This document shows, one piece after another, positions 1 to 6,989 of a stretch of 36,667 nucleotides of DNA. The stretch lies in the NCBI GenBank assembly GCA_900552015.1, contig URXY01000014.1:1-36667 (forward strand), written 5' to 3'. The stretch's first letter is position 1. Every line of letters begins with the position of its first letter. The notes beneath the pieces are model-generated. The model was not told the DNA's origin. It worked only from the letters and a program-made list of their open reading frames with translations, and searched no databases. Source of the stretch: an uncultured Eubacteriales bacterium (GTDB lineage Bacteria > Bacillota > Clostridia > Oscillospirales > Oscillospiraceae). Both the position numbers and the translations under genes were made by a program.

Positions 1-230
1 GGTTCCTCGGTAGACGGAAATTAGGCTGTACTCCTACAAGATGGGCAGAGCGGCACCCGCAAGGGGTGTGCCGCATCCGTAAGGCGGCAGAGCCGCCAAC
101 GGCTGCGCAACAGCGGGTAATAGAAGCAAGTCAAATCGTATAGCAGTGCTAACGCGGCAAAGCCGCGCGCAGGCACTTCCATTCCGGCGGCAAAAAGCTC
201 ATTCGAGCCCGAGACTGCCAATTTAGGTCT
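1..230. other. Non-coding stretch with several GC-rich hairpins
   Basis: I see no convincing gene here. Three short perfect hairpins are visible: GCGGCAC at 50-56 pairing with GTGCCGC at 68-74, GGCGGC/GCCGCC at 83-97 with an AGA loop, and CGCGGC/GCCGCG at 153-167 with an AAA loop. Together with the 42-bp palindrome that follows they form an array of inverted repeats downstream of the folA operon. Short open frames in this stretch lack a ribosome binding site and look composition-driven. The left edge may belong to a gene or repeat that starts outside the window. Confidence 0.6.
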
Positions 231-246
231 TTCTCTTGGGGGATAT

Positions 247-314
247 AAAGGGGGCTATTCTCTTTCGCGAAAGAGAATAGCCCCCTTTGCCTCGTGCAGC
301 GCCAACGACGCTGC
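247..314. repeat. Palindromic repeat element, copy A (42-bp palindrome plus small hairpin)
   Basis: Positions 247-267 and 268-288 are exact reverse complements, giving a 42-bp perfect palindrome with the centre TTCGCGAA. A second hairpin follows at once: GCAGCG (296-301) with CGCTGC (309-314), then the tail CTTCC. The same two-part design occurs at 28491-28555. In both copies the large palindrome is followed by CGTGCAGC and GCTGCTTCC. The arms differ between copies at two pair positions and both differences are compensated on the opposite arm. This suggests a dispersed structured repeat of REP or MITE type. There is no gene inside it. Confidence 0.85.
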
Positions 315-335
315 TTCCCCATACCCTTTGGGTAC

Positions 336-363
336 AAAAAAGAGGGGCTTGCGCCCCTCTTTT
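336..363 (-). terminator. Intrinsic terminator of the udp-thyA-folA operon
   Basis: An 11-bp perfect stem (338-348 with 353-363) has a TTGC tetraloop. On the minus strand it is followed by a run of T residues (complement of 336-341). The stem begins on the last base of the folA stop codon. Because the arms end in A and T runs it may also act on plus-strand transcripts. Confidence 0.88.
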
Positions 364-842
364 CAGTTGCAGTTGCAGATATAATCGACAAATCGGAACT
401 TGAGCCCGTTTTCCTCGAAAACCTCGCTCTCCGACGCGACGCGCCAATCGGGATTGTCATCGAGCCTGGGAAAAAAGCTGTCGGCATCGGCGTCGGCGAG
501 GACCTTGGTGACGCAGACGCGGTCGCAGCGGCCGAGCAGGGCCATATAGACGCTTGCGCCGCCGATGACGATGGCATCGTCGCCGCCGAGAGCGGCGGCC
601 TCTTCAAACGAGTGGGCGATCTCCGCGCCGGGGATATCGAGCTCACGGCGGGAGAGGACGATATTGCGGCGGTCCTTGAGCGGCTTGCCACCGGGGAAGG
701 TGTCGAGCGTTTTGCGGCCGAGGATGACGGTCTTGCCAACGGTGAGGGCCTTGAAGCGCTTGAGGTCAGCGGAGATGCGGAACAGTAGCGCGCCGTCGCG
801 GCCGATGCCCCAGTTCTGGGAAACGCAGACGATAGCAGTCAT
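363..842 (-). CDS. folA: Dihydrofolate reductase
   Basis: This 159-residue protein is a chromosomal-type dihydrofolate reductase, which reduces dihydrofolate to tetrahydrofolate with NADPH in the cytoplasm. Family landmarks are NWGIGRDG near residues 10-17, the substrate-binding acid D26 in the motif ISADLKRF, the NADPH-binding GRKTLDTFPGGKPL segment (about 43-56) and IVIGGASVY near 90-100. Length is normal. The usual Trp next to the acidic loop is replaced by Phe (LLFRISAD), a mild divergence. It is the last gene of the udp-racemase-thyA-folA operon, about 50 bp after thyA. The pairing makes sense because thymidylate synthase generates the dihydrofolate this enzyme recycles. A terminator abuts the stop codon. 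Confidence 0.95.
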   Translation of the reverse strand: MTAIVCVSQNWGIGRDGALLFRISADLKRFKALTVGKTVILGRKTLDTFPGGKPLKDRRNIVLSRRELDIPGAEIAHSFEEAAALGGDDAIVIGGASVYMALLGRCDRVCVTKVLADADADSFFPRLDDNPDWRVASESEVFEENGLKFRFVDYICNCN

Positions 843-893
843 AGTGATCTGATCCAGACTTTCTATAGTGATTTGCCGTCCGGCGAAGGCGCG

Positions 894-1724
894 TCAGATG
901 GCGATGGGTATTTTTTCTTCAAAGGGACTGTATTCATAGCCTTCGAGACGGACGCTGTCGGGCGTGAACTGATAAAAGTCCGTGACGGCGGGGTCGAGGG
1001 TGAACTTCGGCGCGGGATGCTCGGGCTCGGAGAGCATCCGCCCGATGATGGGGATGTGACGGTCGTAAATGTGCGCGTCGGCGATGACGTGGACGAGCTC
1101 GCCTGCCTTGAGGCCGGAGACCTGCGCGAACATATGGACGAGCACCGCGTACTGACAGACGTTCCAGTTGTTGGCGGCGAGCATATCCTGACTGCGCTGG
1201 TTCAGAATGGCGTTCAGCGTGCCGTTTGAGACGTTGAAGGTCATGGAGTAGGCGCAGGGGTAGAGGTGCATCTCGTGCAGGTCCTCGAAATTGTAGAGAT
1301 TCGTCAGGATGCGGCGGGAGGCGGGAGTGTGCTTGAGGTCATAGAGCACGCGGTCGACCTGGTCGAACAGGCCCTCTTTATATTGGTGCTTGACGCCGAG
1401 CTGATAGCCGTAGGCCTTGCCGATGGAACCGGTTTCGTCCGCCCAGGCATCCCAGATGTGGGAGGAGAGGTCGTGGACGTTGTTGGACTTCTTCTGCCAG
1501 ATCCAGAGAAGCTCATCCACCGCGCTTTTGAGGTAGGTGCGGCGAAGCGTGAGGATGGGGAATTCCTTTTGCAGGTCGTAGCGGTTGACAAGACCAAACT
1601 TTTTGATCGTGTGGGCGGGGGTGCCGTCGGCCCAGTGAGGACGAACGGTGAGGTCATCGTCGCGCACGCCGTTTTGGAGAATGTCGAGACAGTTGGCGCG
1701 GAAGACCTGATCGGCGTAGCTCAT
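894..1724 (-). CDS. thyA: Thymidylate synthase
   Basis: The 276-residue product makes dTMP from dUMP with methylene-tetrahydrofolate as carbon and hydride donor. The nucleophile is C157 in LYPCAYSMTF. The phosphate-binding R177-S178 and D180 lie in NQRSQDML, and the dUMP-contacting segment DAHIYDRH is at 217-224. The folate-site stretch LAANNWNVCQY replaces the more common GxPFN version, so this is a divergent ThyA subclass, yet it keeps the catalytic residues. I start it at ATG 1724 rather than at an upstream in-frame ATG, because the upstream extension would run into the racemase gene and GAGGG lies just before 1724. The racemase stop is 10 bp upstream, which fits one transcript. Confidence 0.94.
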   Translation of the reverse strand: MSYADQVFRANCLDILQNGVRDDDLTVRPHWADGTPAHTIKKFGLVNRYDLQKEFPILTLRRTYLKSAVDELLWIWQKKSNNVHDLSSHIWDAWADETGSIGKAYGYQLGVKHQYKEGLFDQVDRVLYDLKHTPASRRILTNLYNFEDLHEMHLYPCAYSMTFNVSNGTLNAILNQRSQDMLAANNWNVCQYAVLVHMFAQVSGLKAGELVHVIADAHIYDRHIPIIGRMLSEPEHPAPKFTLDPAVTDFYQFTPDSVRLEGYEYSPFEEKIPIAI

Positions 1725-1734
1725 GCGCGCGCCC

Positions 1735-2439
1735 TCACTTGGTTTCACAGCCCGCGGCGCGGACGGCAGCAAGCGCCAGCTCGAGCGTCGGGTCGACGTT
1801 GGGATAGTCGAGGTGGTAGATATCGAACGCGGGAGGGAGCTCGGTGCAGCCGAGGATCAGGACCTCGGCCCCGCGCGCGAGAAGATGCTCGCAGGCGGCG
1901 CGGAAGGCGGTCGCGTCATGCGTGAGGTCGCCGGCCTTGACGCCGTTGTAGATGATATCCATGACGGCGGATTGATCTTCACTATGATCGGGGGTGAGGA
2001 GCTCGACGCCGCTGCCCTCGAACGTGCGCTGGTAGATGCCGGTCTGGACGGTGCCGTCGGTCGCGAGGAGGCCTGCACATTTGACGCCGCGTGCAAGCAG
2101 CGCGTCGCGCGTGATGGCGATCATGTGGAGGACGGGGATGGAGACGGACGCGGCGACCGCGTCGTAGAAGTTGTGCGCGGTGTTGCAGGGCATGATGAGA
2201 AGATCCGCGCCGATGGACTCGAGGCGCTGCGCGCTCTTGACCATTTCGGGGACGGGGTCGGCGCCGCCGTGCAGGAGGGCTGCCGTGCGGTCGGAAATAT
2301 TGGTATTAGAGTCGATGCACACGCGCGGATGGTCCTGATCGCAGGAGGCAGCCGTGTGCAGGGTGATCTTCTGAAAGAGATCGGCGGTGGCGAGGGGGCC
2401 CATGCCGCCGAGGATGCCGATGACCTTTTTATCACTCAT
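1735..2439 (-). CDS. Aspartate/glutamate racemase family protein
   Basis: The 234-residue product belongs to the cofactor-independent Asp/Glu racemase superfamily, which inverts an amino acid alpha carbon with two cysteines. Both are present: C85 in MPCNTAHNF and C198 in LGCTELP. The N-terminal GILGGMGPLATADLF is typical of aspartate racemase and YgeA-like members rather than of MurI glutamate racemase. The true substrate is therefore uncertain (aspartate, glutamate or another amino acid). The ATG at 2439 overlaps the stop of the upstream udp gene (ATGAGTGA), which implies translational coupling. A racemase between nucleotide genes is unexpected. Aspartate is a pyrimidine precursor, but a functional link is only a guess. 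Confidence 0.88.
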   Translation of the reverse strand: MSDKKVIGILGGMGPLATADLFQKITLHTAASCDQDHPRVCIDSNTNISDRTAALLHGGADPVPEMVKSAQRLESIGADLLIMPCNTAHNFYDAVAASVSIPVLHMIAITRDALLARGVKCAGLLATDGTVQTGIYQRTFEGSGVELLTPDHSEDQSAVMDIIYNGVKAGDLTHDATAFRAACEHLLARGAEVLILGCTELPPAFDIYHLDYPNVDPTLELALAAVRAAGCETK

Positions 2440-3262
2440 GGAGAAGCCCCTTTTCCTTCTTTTCGAGCAGCTTCTGTGCATTTTCGGGCAGCGCCGCTAG
2501 CTCGCGGTCGCGCAGAATGATGCGCTTGAGGCCTTCGACGGCGACCTTGACAGAGGCGGTGGTGTCCTCGCTCATGTCCTGGTCGAGACCGGCCTTCTCG
2601 CGCTCCTGATTCCACACGACGTGGAAGCAGGAGCCGCAGCGGCAGCCGAGCGCGGAGGCGACGACGAACATTGCGGCGGATTCCATTTCGCTCGCCTTGA
2701 CGCCGAGGCGCTTCCAGCTCTCCCACTTCTGAAGGAGCTCGTAGTAGACGGGGCTCTTTTCAGGGGAGTGCTGGCCGTAGAAGCTGTCCTTGCACTGGAC
2801 GACGCCGGTGTGGGTGGGATAGCCGAGGGCAAGGGATGCCTCGCGCAGGGCGAGGGTGATGTCGAAATCGGCGACGGCGGGAAACTCGATGGGCGCGTAT
2901 TCGAGCGAGGTGTGCTCATAGCGGATGGCACCGGTGGCGACGACGATGTCGCCGGACTTGACGGAGAGGTCAATGCCGCCGCAGGTGCCGGTGCGGATGA
3001 AGGTGTCGGCCCCGAGCTGGTGCAGCTCCTCCATGGCGATAGAGGCGGAGGGACCGCCGATGCCGGTGGAGCAGACGGAGACCTTTTCGCCCAGCAGGGC
3101 GCCGGTGTAGGTGGTGTACTCGCGGTTTTGCGCGACGAGGTGGGCATCGTCGAAAAGAGCGGCGATGGAGGGGCAGCGGCCGGGGTCGCCGGGCAGGATG
3201 ACATAGCGGCCGACTTCGCCCTTGGCGCAGTGAATATGATAGAGTCGTTCCAGTTCGTGCAT
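2432..3262 (-). CDS. udp: Uridine phosphorylase-type nucleoside phosphorylase
   Basis: The 276-residue protein is a member of the PNP/UDP phosphorylase superfamily (NP-I), which splits nucleosides with phosphate to a free base and ribose-1-phosphate. Landmarks are VILPGDPGR near residues 21-29, STGIGGPSASIAMEEL (about 65-80), RTGTCGGID (about 90-98) and KASEMESAAMF (about 188-198), which contributes the ribose-binding Glu. The GIGGPS segment and overall layout fit uridine phosphorylase better than purine nucleoside phosphorylase, but the sequence alone does not settle substrate choice. It is the first gene of the minus-strand operon. AAGGAG precedes the start and a consensus-like promoter lies about 40 bp upstream. 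Confidence 0.88.
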   Translation of the reverse strand: MHELERLYHIHCAKGEVGRYVILPGDPGRCPSIAALFDDAHLVAQNREYTTYTGALLGEKVSVCSTGIGGPSASIAMEELHQLGADTFIRTGTCGGIDLSVKSGDIVVATGAIRYEHTSLEYAPIEFPAVADFDITLALREASLALGYPTHTGVVQCKDSFYGQHSPEKSPVYYELLQKWESWKRLGVKASEMESAAMFVVASALGCRCGSCFHVVWNQEREKAGLDQDMSEDTTASVKVAVEGLKRIILRDRELAALPENAQKLLEKKEKGLLHE

Positions 3263-3298
3263 GATGAAAGCGCTCCTTGTCTATAAATTGATAGAAAT

Positions 3299-3327
3299 AT
3301 TATATCAGAGGGAAAAGAGGTGCGCAA
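3299..3327 (-). promoter_or_regulatory. Sigma-A-type promoter for udp-racemase-thyA-folA
   Basis: Read on the minus strand, TTGCGC (complement of 3322-3327) and TATAAT (complement of 3299-3304) are separated by exactly 17 bp. The -10 box lies about 37 bp upstream of the udp start codon. It is arranged back to back with the promoter of the phosphatase gene. Confidence 0.8.
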
Positions 3328-3361
3328 GGGGACAGACGGAGAGATATGAGCGAATCTGCCC

Positions 3362-3390
3362 TTGAACTTTGTGCGCATGGCAATTATAAT
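3362..3390 (+). promoter_or_regulatory. Sigma-A-type promoter for the HAD phosphatase gene
   Basis: TTGAAC (3362-3367) and TATAAT (3385-3390) are spaced by 17 bp and lie about 40 bp before the start codon at 3429. It is divergent from the udp promoter, with about 35 bp between the two -35 boxes. Confidence 0.85.
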
Positions 3391-3428
3391 AAGGCCGAAA
3401 AATGCAAAAAGCGAGAAAAGAGGAATGA

Positions 3429-4082
3429 ATGATGGCATATAAGACGGCCCTTTTTGATATGGACGGCACGCTGCTCGATACGCTCGAGGACCTGCGCGAC
3501 AGCACGAACCATGTGCTGCGCGAGATGGGCTACCCCGAGAGAAGCCTGGAGGAAATGCGCCGCTTTGTCGGCAACGGGGCGGAGATGCAGATCCGCCGCG
3601 CTGTGCCGGAGGGAACGAGCGAGGAGAATATTGCAAAGGCGCTGAGGGCGTATCGCGCGTATTATCAGGAGCATTGCCGAATCAAGACGAAGGTCTACGA
3701 CGGGCTGCTGGACATGCTGGACGCGCTGAAAGCACGCGGCGTGAAGACAGCGGTGGTGTCGAACAAGCCGGACGCGGCGGTGAAAAAACTGAGCGAGGAA
3801 TACTTCGGCGGCCGGATGGACTATGCCGTCGGCGCGAAGGAGGGCGTGCGCTGCAAGCCGTATCCCGACATGGTGGACGATGCGCTCAAGGCGCTTGGCG
3901 AAACGCGCGATGGCGCGGTGTTCATCGGAGATTCCGAGGTGGACGTGCAGACGGGACTGAACGCGGGGCTGCCGGTCATCGCGGTGAGTTGGGGCTTCCG
4001 CTCGCGCGAGGTCGTGATCGAGGCCGGCGCGACAGTTATCGCAGATGATGCCAGGCAACTCGAAGTGCTGCTGGCGCAATAA
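3429..4082 (+). CDS. HAD-family phosphoglycolate phosphatase-like hydrolase
   Basis: The 217-residue protein is a haloacid dehalogenase-superfamily phosphatase of the Gph/PGP type. Motif I is FDMDGTLLDT with nucleophile D10 and acid/base D12. A helical cap follows, then motif II in VVSNKP, the motif III lysine in GVRCKPYPD and motif IV in FIGDSEVD. Phosphoglycolate is the textbook substrate, but many members hydrolyse other small phosphates, so the assignment stays at family level. Adjacent ATG codons at 3429 and 3432 both fit the AGAGG site just upstream, so the start is uncertain by one residue. The gene stands alone between its own promoter and terminator and marks the left edge of the phage-like block. 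Confidence 0.9.
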   Translation: MMAYKTALFDMDGTLLDTLEDLRDSTNHVLREMGYPERSLEEMRRFVGNGAEMQIRRAVPEGTSEENIAKALRAYRAYYQEHCRIKTKVYDGLLDMLDALKARGVKTAVVSNKPDAAVKKLSEEYFGGRMDYAVGAKEGVRCKPYPDMVDDALKALGETRDGAVFIGDSEVDVQTGLNAGLPVIAVSWGFRSREVVIEAGATVIADDARQLEVLLAQ

Positions 4083-4101
4083 AAGAATCAAGAAAATGTT
4101 G

Positions 4102-4141
4102 GGGCGGACCGCCTGAAAAAGCGGTCCGTCCTGATTTTTTT
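4102..4141 (+). terminator. Intrinsic terminator after the HAD phosphatase gene
   Basis: An 11-bp stem with one G-U pair (4102-4112 with 4121-4131) and an 8-nt loop is followed by a T run at 4135-4141. It separates the host gene from the phage-like operon. The remaining 90 bp before the first phage gene (4142-4231) contain no recognisable sigma-A promoter. Confidence 0.9.
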
Positions 4142-4231
4142 GCGCGGAAGAAAAAACGTGCACCGGGATGTGCAACAAATCGGAGCGCGCAGGGTGGGGG
4201 TGAAAAGAGAAATGCGGAATGGGGGGACACG

Positions 4232-4546
4232 ATGGGAAAAAAGGAAGTGCGGCAGGAGGACGTCATCGAGGCGCTGAAGAAGATCGCCTTCGGCAAGGCG
4301 AACCACGGCGTGGAGCTGGCGTATCTGGAAAAGGCGACGCCGCAGCGGGTACAGCGCATGGACCTGTCGGCGGTGGCGGAGTTCAAGCGGGGCGCCAACG
4401 GCGCGGTGGAGGTGAAGTTCGTCGACCGCGTGAAGGCGCTCAGCGTGCTCTATGAGATGCTCGGCAGCGGCGGCGAGGACGAGACGGAGGAATTCTTGCA
4501 GGCGCTGGAGCAGGCGGGAGAGGAGAAGGACGATTGGCGGGCGTAA
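4232..4546 (+). CDS. Terminase small subunit-like protein, short form
   Basis: This 104-residue protein sits directly before the large terminase and overlaps its start by 13 bp. Its pattern, an N-terminal helix (VIEALKKIAFGKANHG) followed by an acidic-basic beta stretch (AEFKRGANGAVEVKFVDRV) and a final helix ending near LYEML, resembles the C-terminal half of XtmA-type small terminases. There that part mediates oligomerisation and contact with the large subunit. Small subunits usually add an N-terminal helix-turn-helix that recognises pac or cos DNA. There is no room for one here and no upstream extension with a good start. If correct, packaging would lack sequence specificity. The family call is moderate because it rests on position and general pattern. 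Confidence 0.6.
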   Translation: MGKKEVRQEDVIEALKKIAFGKANHGVELAYLEKATPQRVQRMDLSAVAEFKRGANGAVEVKFVDRVKALSVLYEMLGSGGEDETEEFLQALEQAGEEKDDWRA

Positions 4547-5796
4547 AGAGGTTTTCCGCCAAGCAGAAGACGGCGATGACCTGGTGGACGAGCCCAAAGT
4601 ACCGGAATTTCGACGCGCTCATCTGCGACGGTGCGGTGCGCAGCGGAAAGACGCTCTCGATGGGCATCGGGTTCTTCCTGTGGGCGATGAAGCGCTTCGA
4701 CGGCCAGCAGTTCGCGCTGTGCGGGAAGACCATCGTATCGCTGCGGCGCAACGTGCTGCACGAGATCCTGCCGTGGCTCGGCGGGCTGGGCTTTCGCTGC
4801 GAGGAAAAGCGGAGCGAGAACCTGCTCATCGTGCGCTGCGGGGGACGGGAGAACCGCTTCTATCTCTTCGGCGGACGCGACGAGGGAAGCGCGGCGCTCA
4901 TCCAGGGCATCACGCTGGCGGGCGTACTGTTCGACGAGGCGGCGCTGATGCCGCGCTCGTTTGTGGAGCAGGCAAGCGCGCGATGCAGCGTATCGGGCAG
5001 CAGGCTGTGGTTCAACTGCAACCCCGAGGGACCGCAGCACTGGTTCTACCGCGAGTGGATATTGCGCGCGGAGGAGCGCGGGGCGCTGTATCTGCACTTT
5101 ACGATGGAGGATAACCCGTCGCTCTCACCGCGTATCCGGGCGCGGTATGAAAAGGCATACAGCGGGACGTTTTACCGGAGGTTCGTCCTGGGCGAGTGGA
5201 CGGCGGCGAAGGGGCTCATCTACGACTTCTTCACGCCGGAGGAGTATTGCCGGAAAACACCGGAAGAGCCGTGGGAAAGGGTGCGCGTCTCCATCGACTA
5301 CGGGACGGTGAACCCGATGAGCTTTGGGATGTGGGCGCTCAAGGGCGGCGTGTGGTACCGGGTGAAGGAATACTACTACGACGCGCGAAGAGAGGGGCGG
5401 CAGAAGACGGACGCGGAGTACCTCGAAGACCTGAAACGCTTCACGGCGGGATGGACGGTGGAGAAGGTCATCGTCGATCCGTCGGCGGCGAGCTTTATCG
5501 AGGCGGCGAAGCGGGCGGGCTTCGCGGTGAGCCGGGCGGACAACAATGTGGCCGACGGGCTGCGGGTGACGGCGGACCTTCTAAAGCAGGGGAGGATCGT
5601 GATCTGCGAGGACTGCGAAAACAGCCTCAGAGAGATCGCGCAATACTGCTGGGAGGACGGCGGCGCAGGACGTGACCGGCCGAGGAAGGAAAGGGACCAC
5701 GCGATGGATGAGATGCGGTATTTCGCCATGTCGGTCGCGGGAAGAGGACGCGGCGGAGCGATCGCGCTGCGCGCGGTGGAGCGCACGGCGCGGTGA
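4534..5796 (+). CDS. Terminase large subunit (packaging ATPase/nuclease)
   Basis: The 420-residue protein is the motor that drives DNA into the prohead and cuts it. The ATPase half shows Walker A GAVRSGKT at residues 33-40 and Walker B LFDEA around 132-136, followed by the coupling-type segment WFNCNPEGPQHWF. The C-terminal RNase H-like nuclease shows three acidic landmarks: SIDYGTVNP, VIVDPSAASF and HAMDEMRYF. Length and motif order fit PBSX XtmB-like terminases. The start is TTG 4534 with GGAG upstream, inside the end of the preceding gene. All catalytic motifs are intact, so it has not visibly decayed. It is followed directly by the portal gene. Confidence 0.92.
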   Translation: MAGVKRFSAKQKTAMTWWTSPKYRNFDALICDGAVRSGKTLSMGIGFFLWAMKRFDGQQFALCGKTIVSLRRNVLHEILPWLGGLGFRCEEKRSENLLIVRCGGRENRFYLFGGRDEGSAALIQGITLAGVLFDEAALMPRSFVEQASARCSVSGSRLWFNCNPEGPQHWFYREWILRAEERGALYLHFTMEDNPSLSPRIRARYEKAYSGTFYRRFVLGEWTAAKGLIYDFFTPEEYCRKTPEEPWERVRVSIDYGTVNPMSFGMWALKGGVWYRVKEYYYDARREGRQKTDAEYLEDLKRFTAGWTVEKVIVDPSAASFIEAAKRAGFAVSRADNNVADGLRVTADLLKQGRIVICEDCENSLREIAQYCWEDGGAGRDRPRKERDHAMDEMRYFAMSVAGRGRGGAIALRAVERTAR

Positions 5797-5822
5797 AAAA
5801 ACGAAAAGGAGAGGGCGAGCAG

Positions 5823-6989
5823 ATGAAAAGACTCTTTCAAAAAGAGAGGAGCACAGGCGGCGAGGCGGCGGTGCAGCTCAGAACGGGCGGACGAAGCGCG
5901 TTCGGCGGGCTTGATGGCTATGTGCCGCTGCTGGATGGGGACACGGAGGTCTACCGGCTGGTGCGCGAGGCGGTGCCGGTGGTGGACGCGGCTGTCGGAA
6001 AGATCATCCGTCTGACGAACGGTGTGAAGGTCTGCTGCGAGGACGAAAGGGCGGAGCTGGAGCTGGAGCAGTTTTTGCGCAATGTGCCGGTGGGAAGAGG
6101 ACAGAGGGGCATCAACGCGTTTTTAAGCTGCTACCTCGATTCGCTGCTCACCTGCGGGCGCGCGGTGGGCGAGATCGTGCCGGATGCGGCGGGACGCGAC
6201 ATAGCGGCGGTGTTGTGCGGGGACGTTTCGCAGGTGGAGGTGCACGAGGGAGACAGTCCGCTGGACTTTTATCTCAGCGGGCGGGACGCGTGCGGACGCA
6301 GCGTGCCGCTGGAATTTCAGGACCTGCTGCTCTTTACGCCGTATAACCCCGAGGCGGGGCATCCCTACGGCGTATCGATGCTGCGCTCGATGCCGTATCT
6401 GACGGGGCTGCTCATCAAGATATACGACGCGATGGGGAAAAACTGGGAGCGCTGCGGCAATGTGCGCTTTGCGGTGACCTATAGGCCGCAGGGCGAGGAG
6501 CTGGACCGCGGGGCGGCGCAGGAGCGCGCCGAGCAGATCGCCGAGGAGTGGTCGCGGGCGATGCAGGAGAGCCGAAACGGCAGCGTGCGGGATTTTGTAT
6601 CAGTGGGCGATGTGTCGATCAAGGCCATCGGCGCGGACAACCAGATACTCGACAGCGAGACGCTGGTGCGGCAGATACTCGAGCAGTTGGTGGCGAAGAC
6701 GGGACTGCCGCCCTTTATGCTGGGGCTGAGTTGGTCCTCCACTGAACGGATGAGCGCGCAGCAGGCGGATATGCTGACGAGCGAGATCACGGCACTGCGG
6801 CGCACGCTGGAGCCTGCCATCGGGCGCGTGTGCGCGCTGTGGCTGCGCCTGCACGGCTACGGCTGCCGGTTCAAGGTGGACTGGGAGGATATCAACCTGC
6901 AGGATGAGGTGGAGGAAGCCAAGGCGGCGCTCTATTTGCAGCAGGCGCGAAAGCTTGAACTGGAAAACAAGGAAGCGGAGGGGAAATGA
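5823..6989 (+). CDS. Phage portal protein
   Basis: The protein (388 residues from ATG 5823) is the dodecameric portal at the head vertex through which DNA enters. Support comes from position between terminase and prohead protease and from typical portal sequence: the wing/stem region with FTPYNPEAGHPYGVSML, then an amphipathic stem-like stretch, then LPPFMLGLSWSSTERMSAQQADML, and a C-terminal helical crown rich in charged residues. A GTG at 5793 overlapping the terminase stop would add ten residues. I prefer the ATG because AGGAGAGGG lies at a suitable distance before it. The 3' end overlaps the protease start as ATGA. Confidence 0.85.
   Translation: MKRLFQKERSTGGEAAVQLRTGGRSAFGGLDGYVPLLDGDTEVYRLVREAVPVVDAAVGKIIRLTNGVKVCCEDERAELELEQFLRNVPVGRGQRGINAFLSCYLDSLLTCGRAVGEIVPDAAGRDIAAVLCGDVSQVEVHEGDSPLDFYLSGRDACGRSVPLEFQDLLLFTPYNPEAGHPYGVSMLRSMPYLTGLLIKIYDAMGKNWERCGNVRFAVTYRPQGEELDRGAAQERAEQIAEEWSRAMQESRNGSVRDFVSVGDVSIKAIGADNQILDSETLVRQILEQLVAKTGLPPFMLGLSWSSTERMSAQQADMLTSEITALRRTLEPAIGRVCALWLRLHGYGCRFKVDWEDINLQDEVEEAKAALYLQQARKLELENKEAEGK

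Noticed and set aside
1..230. tRNA or small RNA gene in the hairpin-rich left end
   Set aside because: No cloverleaf with T-loop (GTTCRA) and acceptor pairing, and no promoter plus terminator pair could be recognised.
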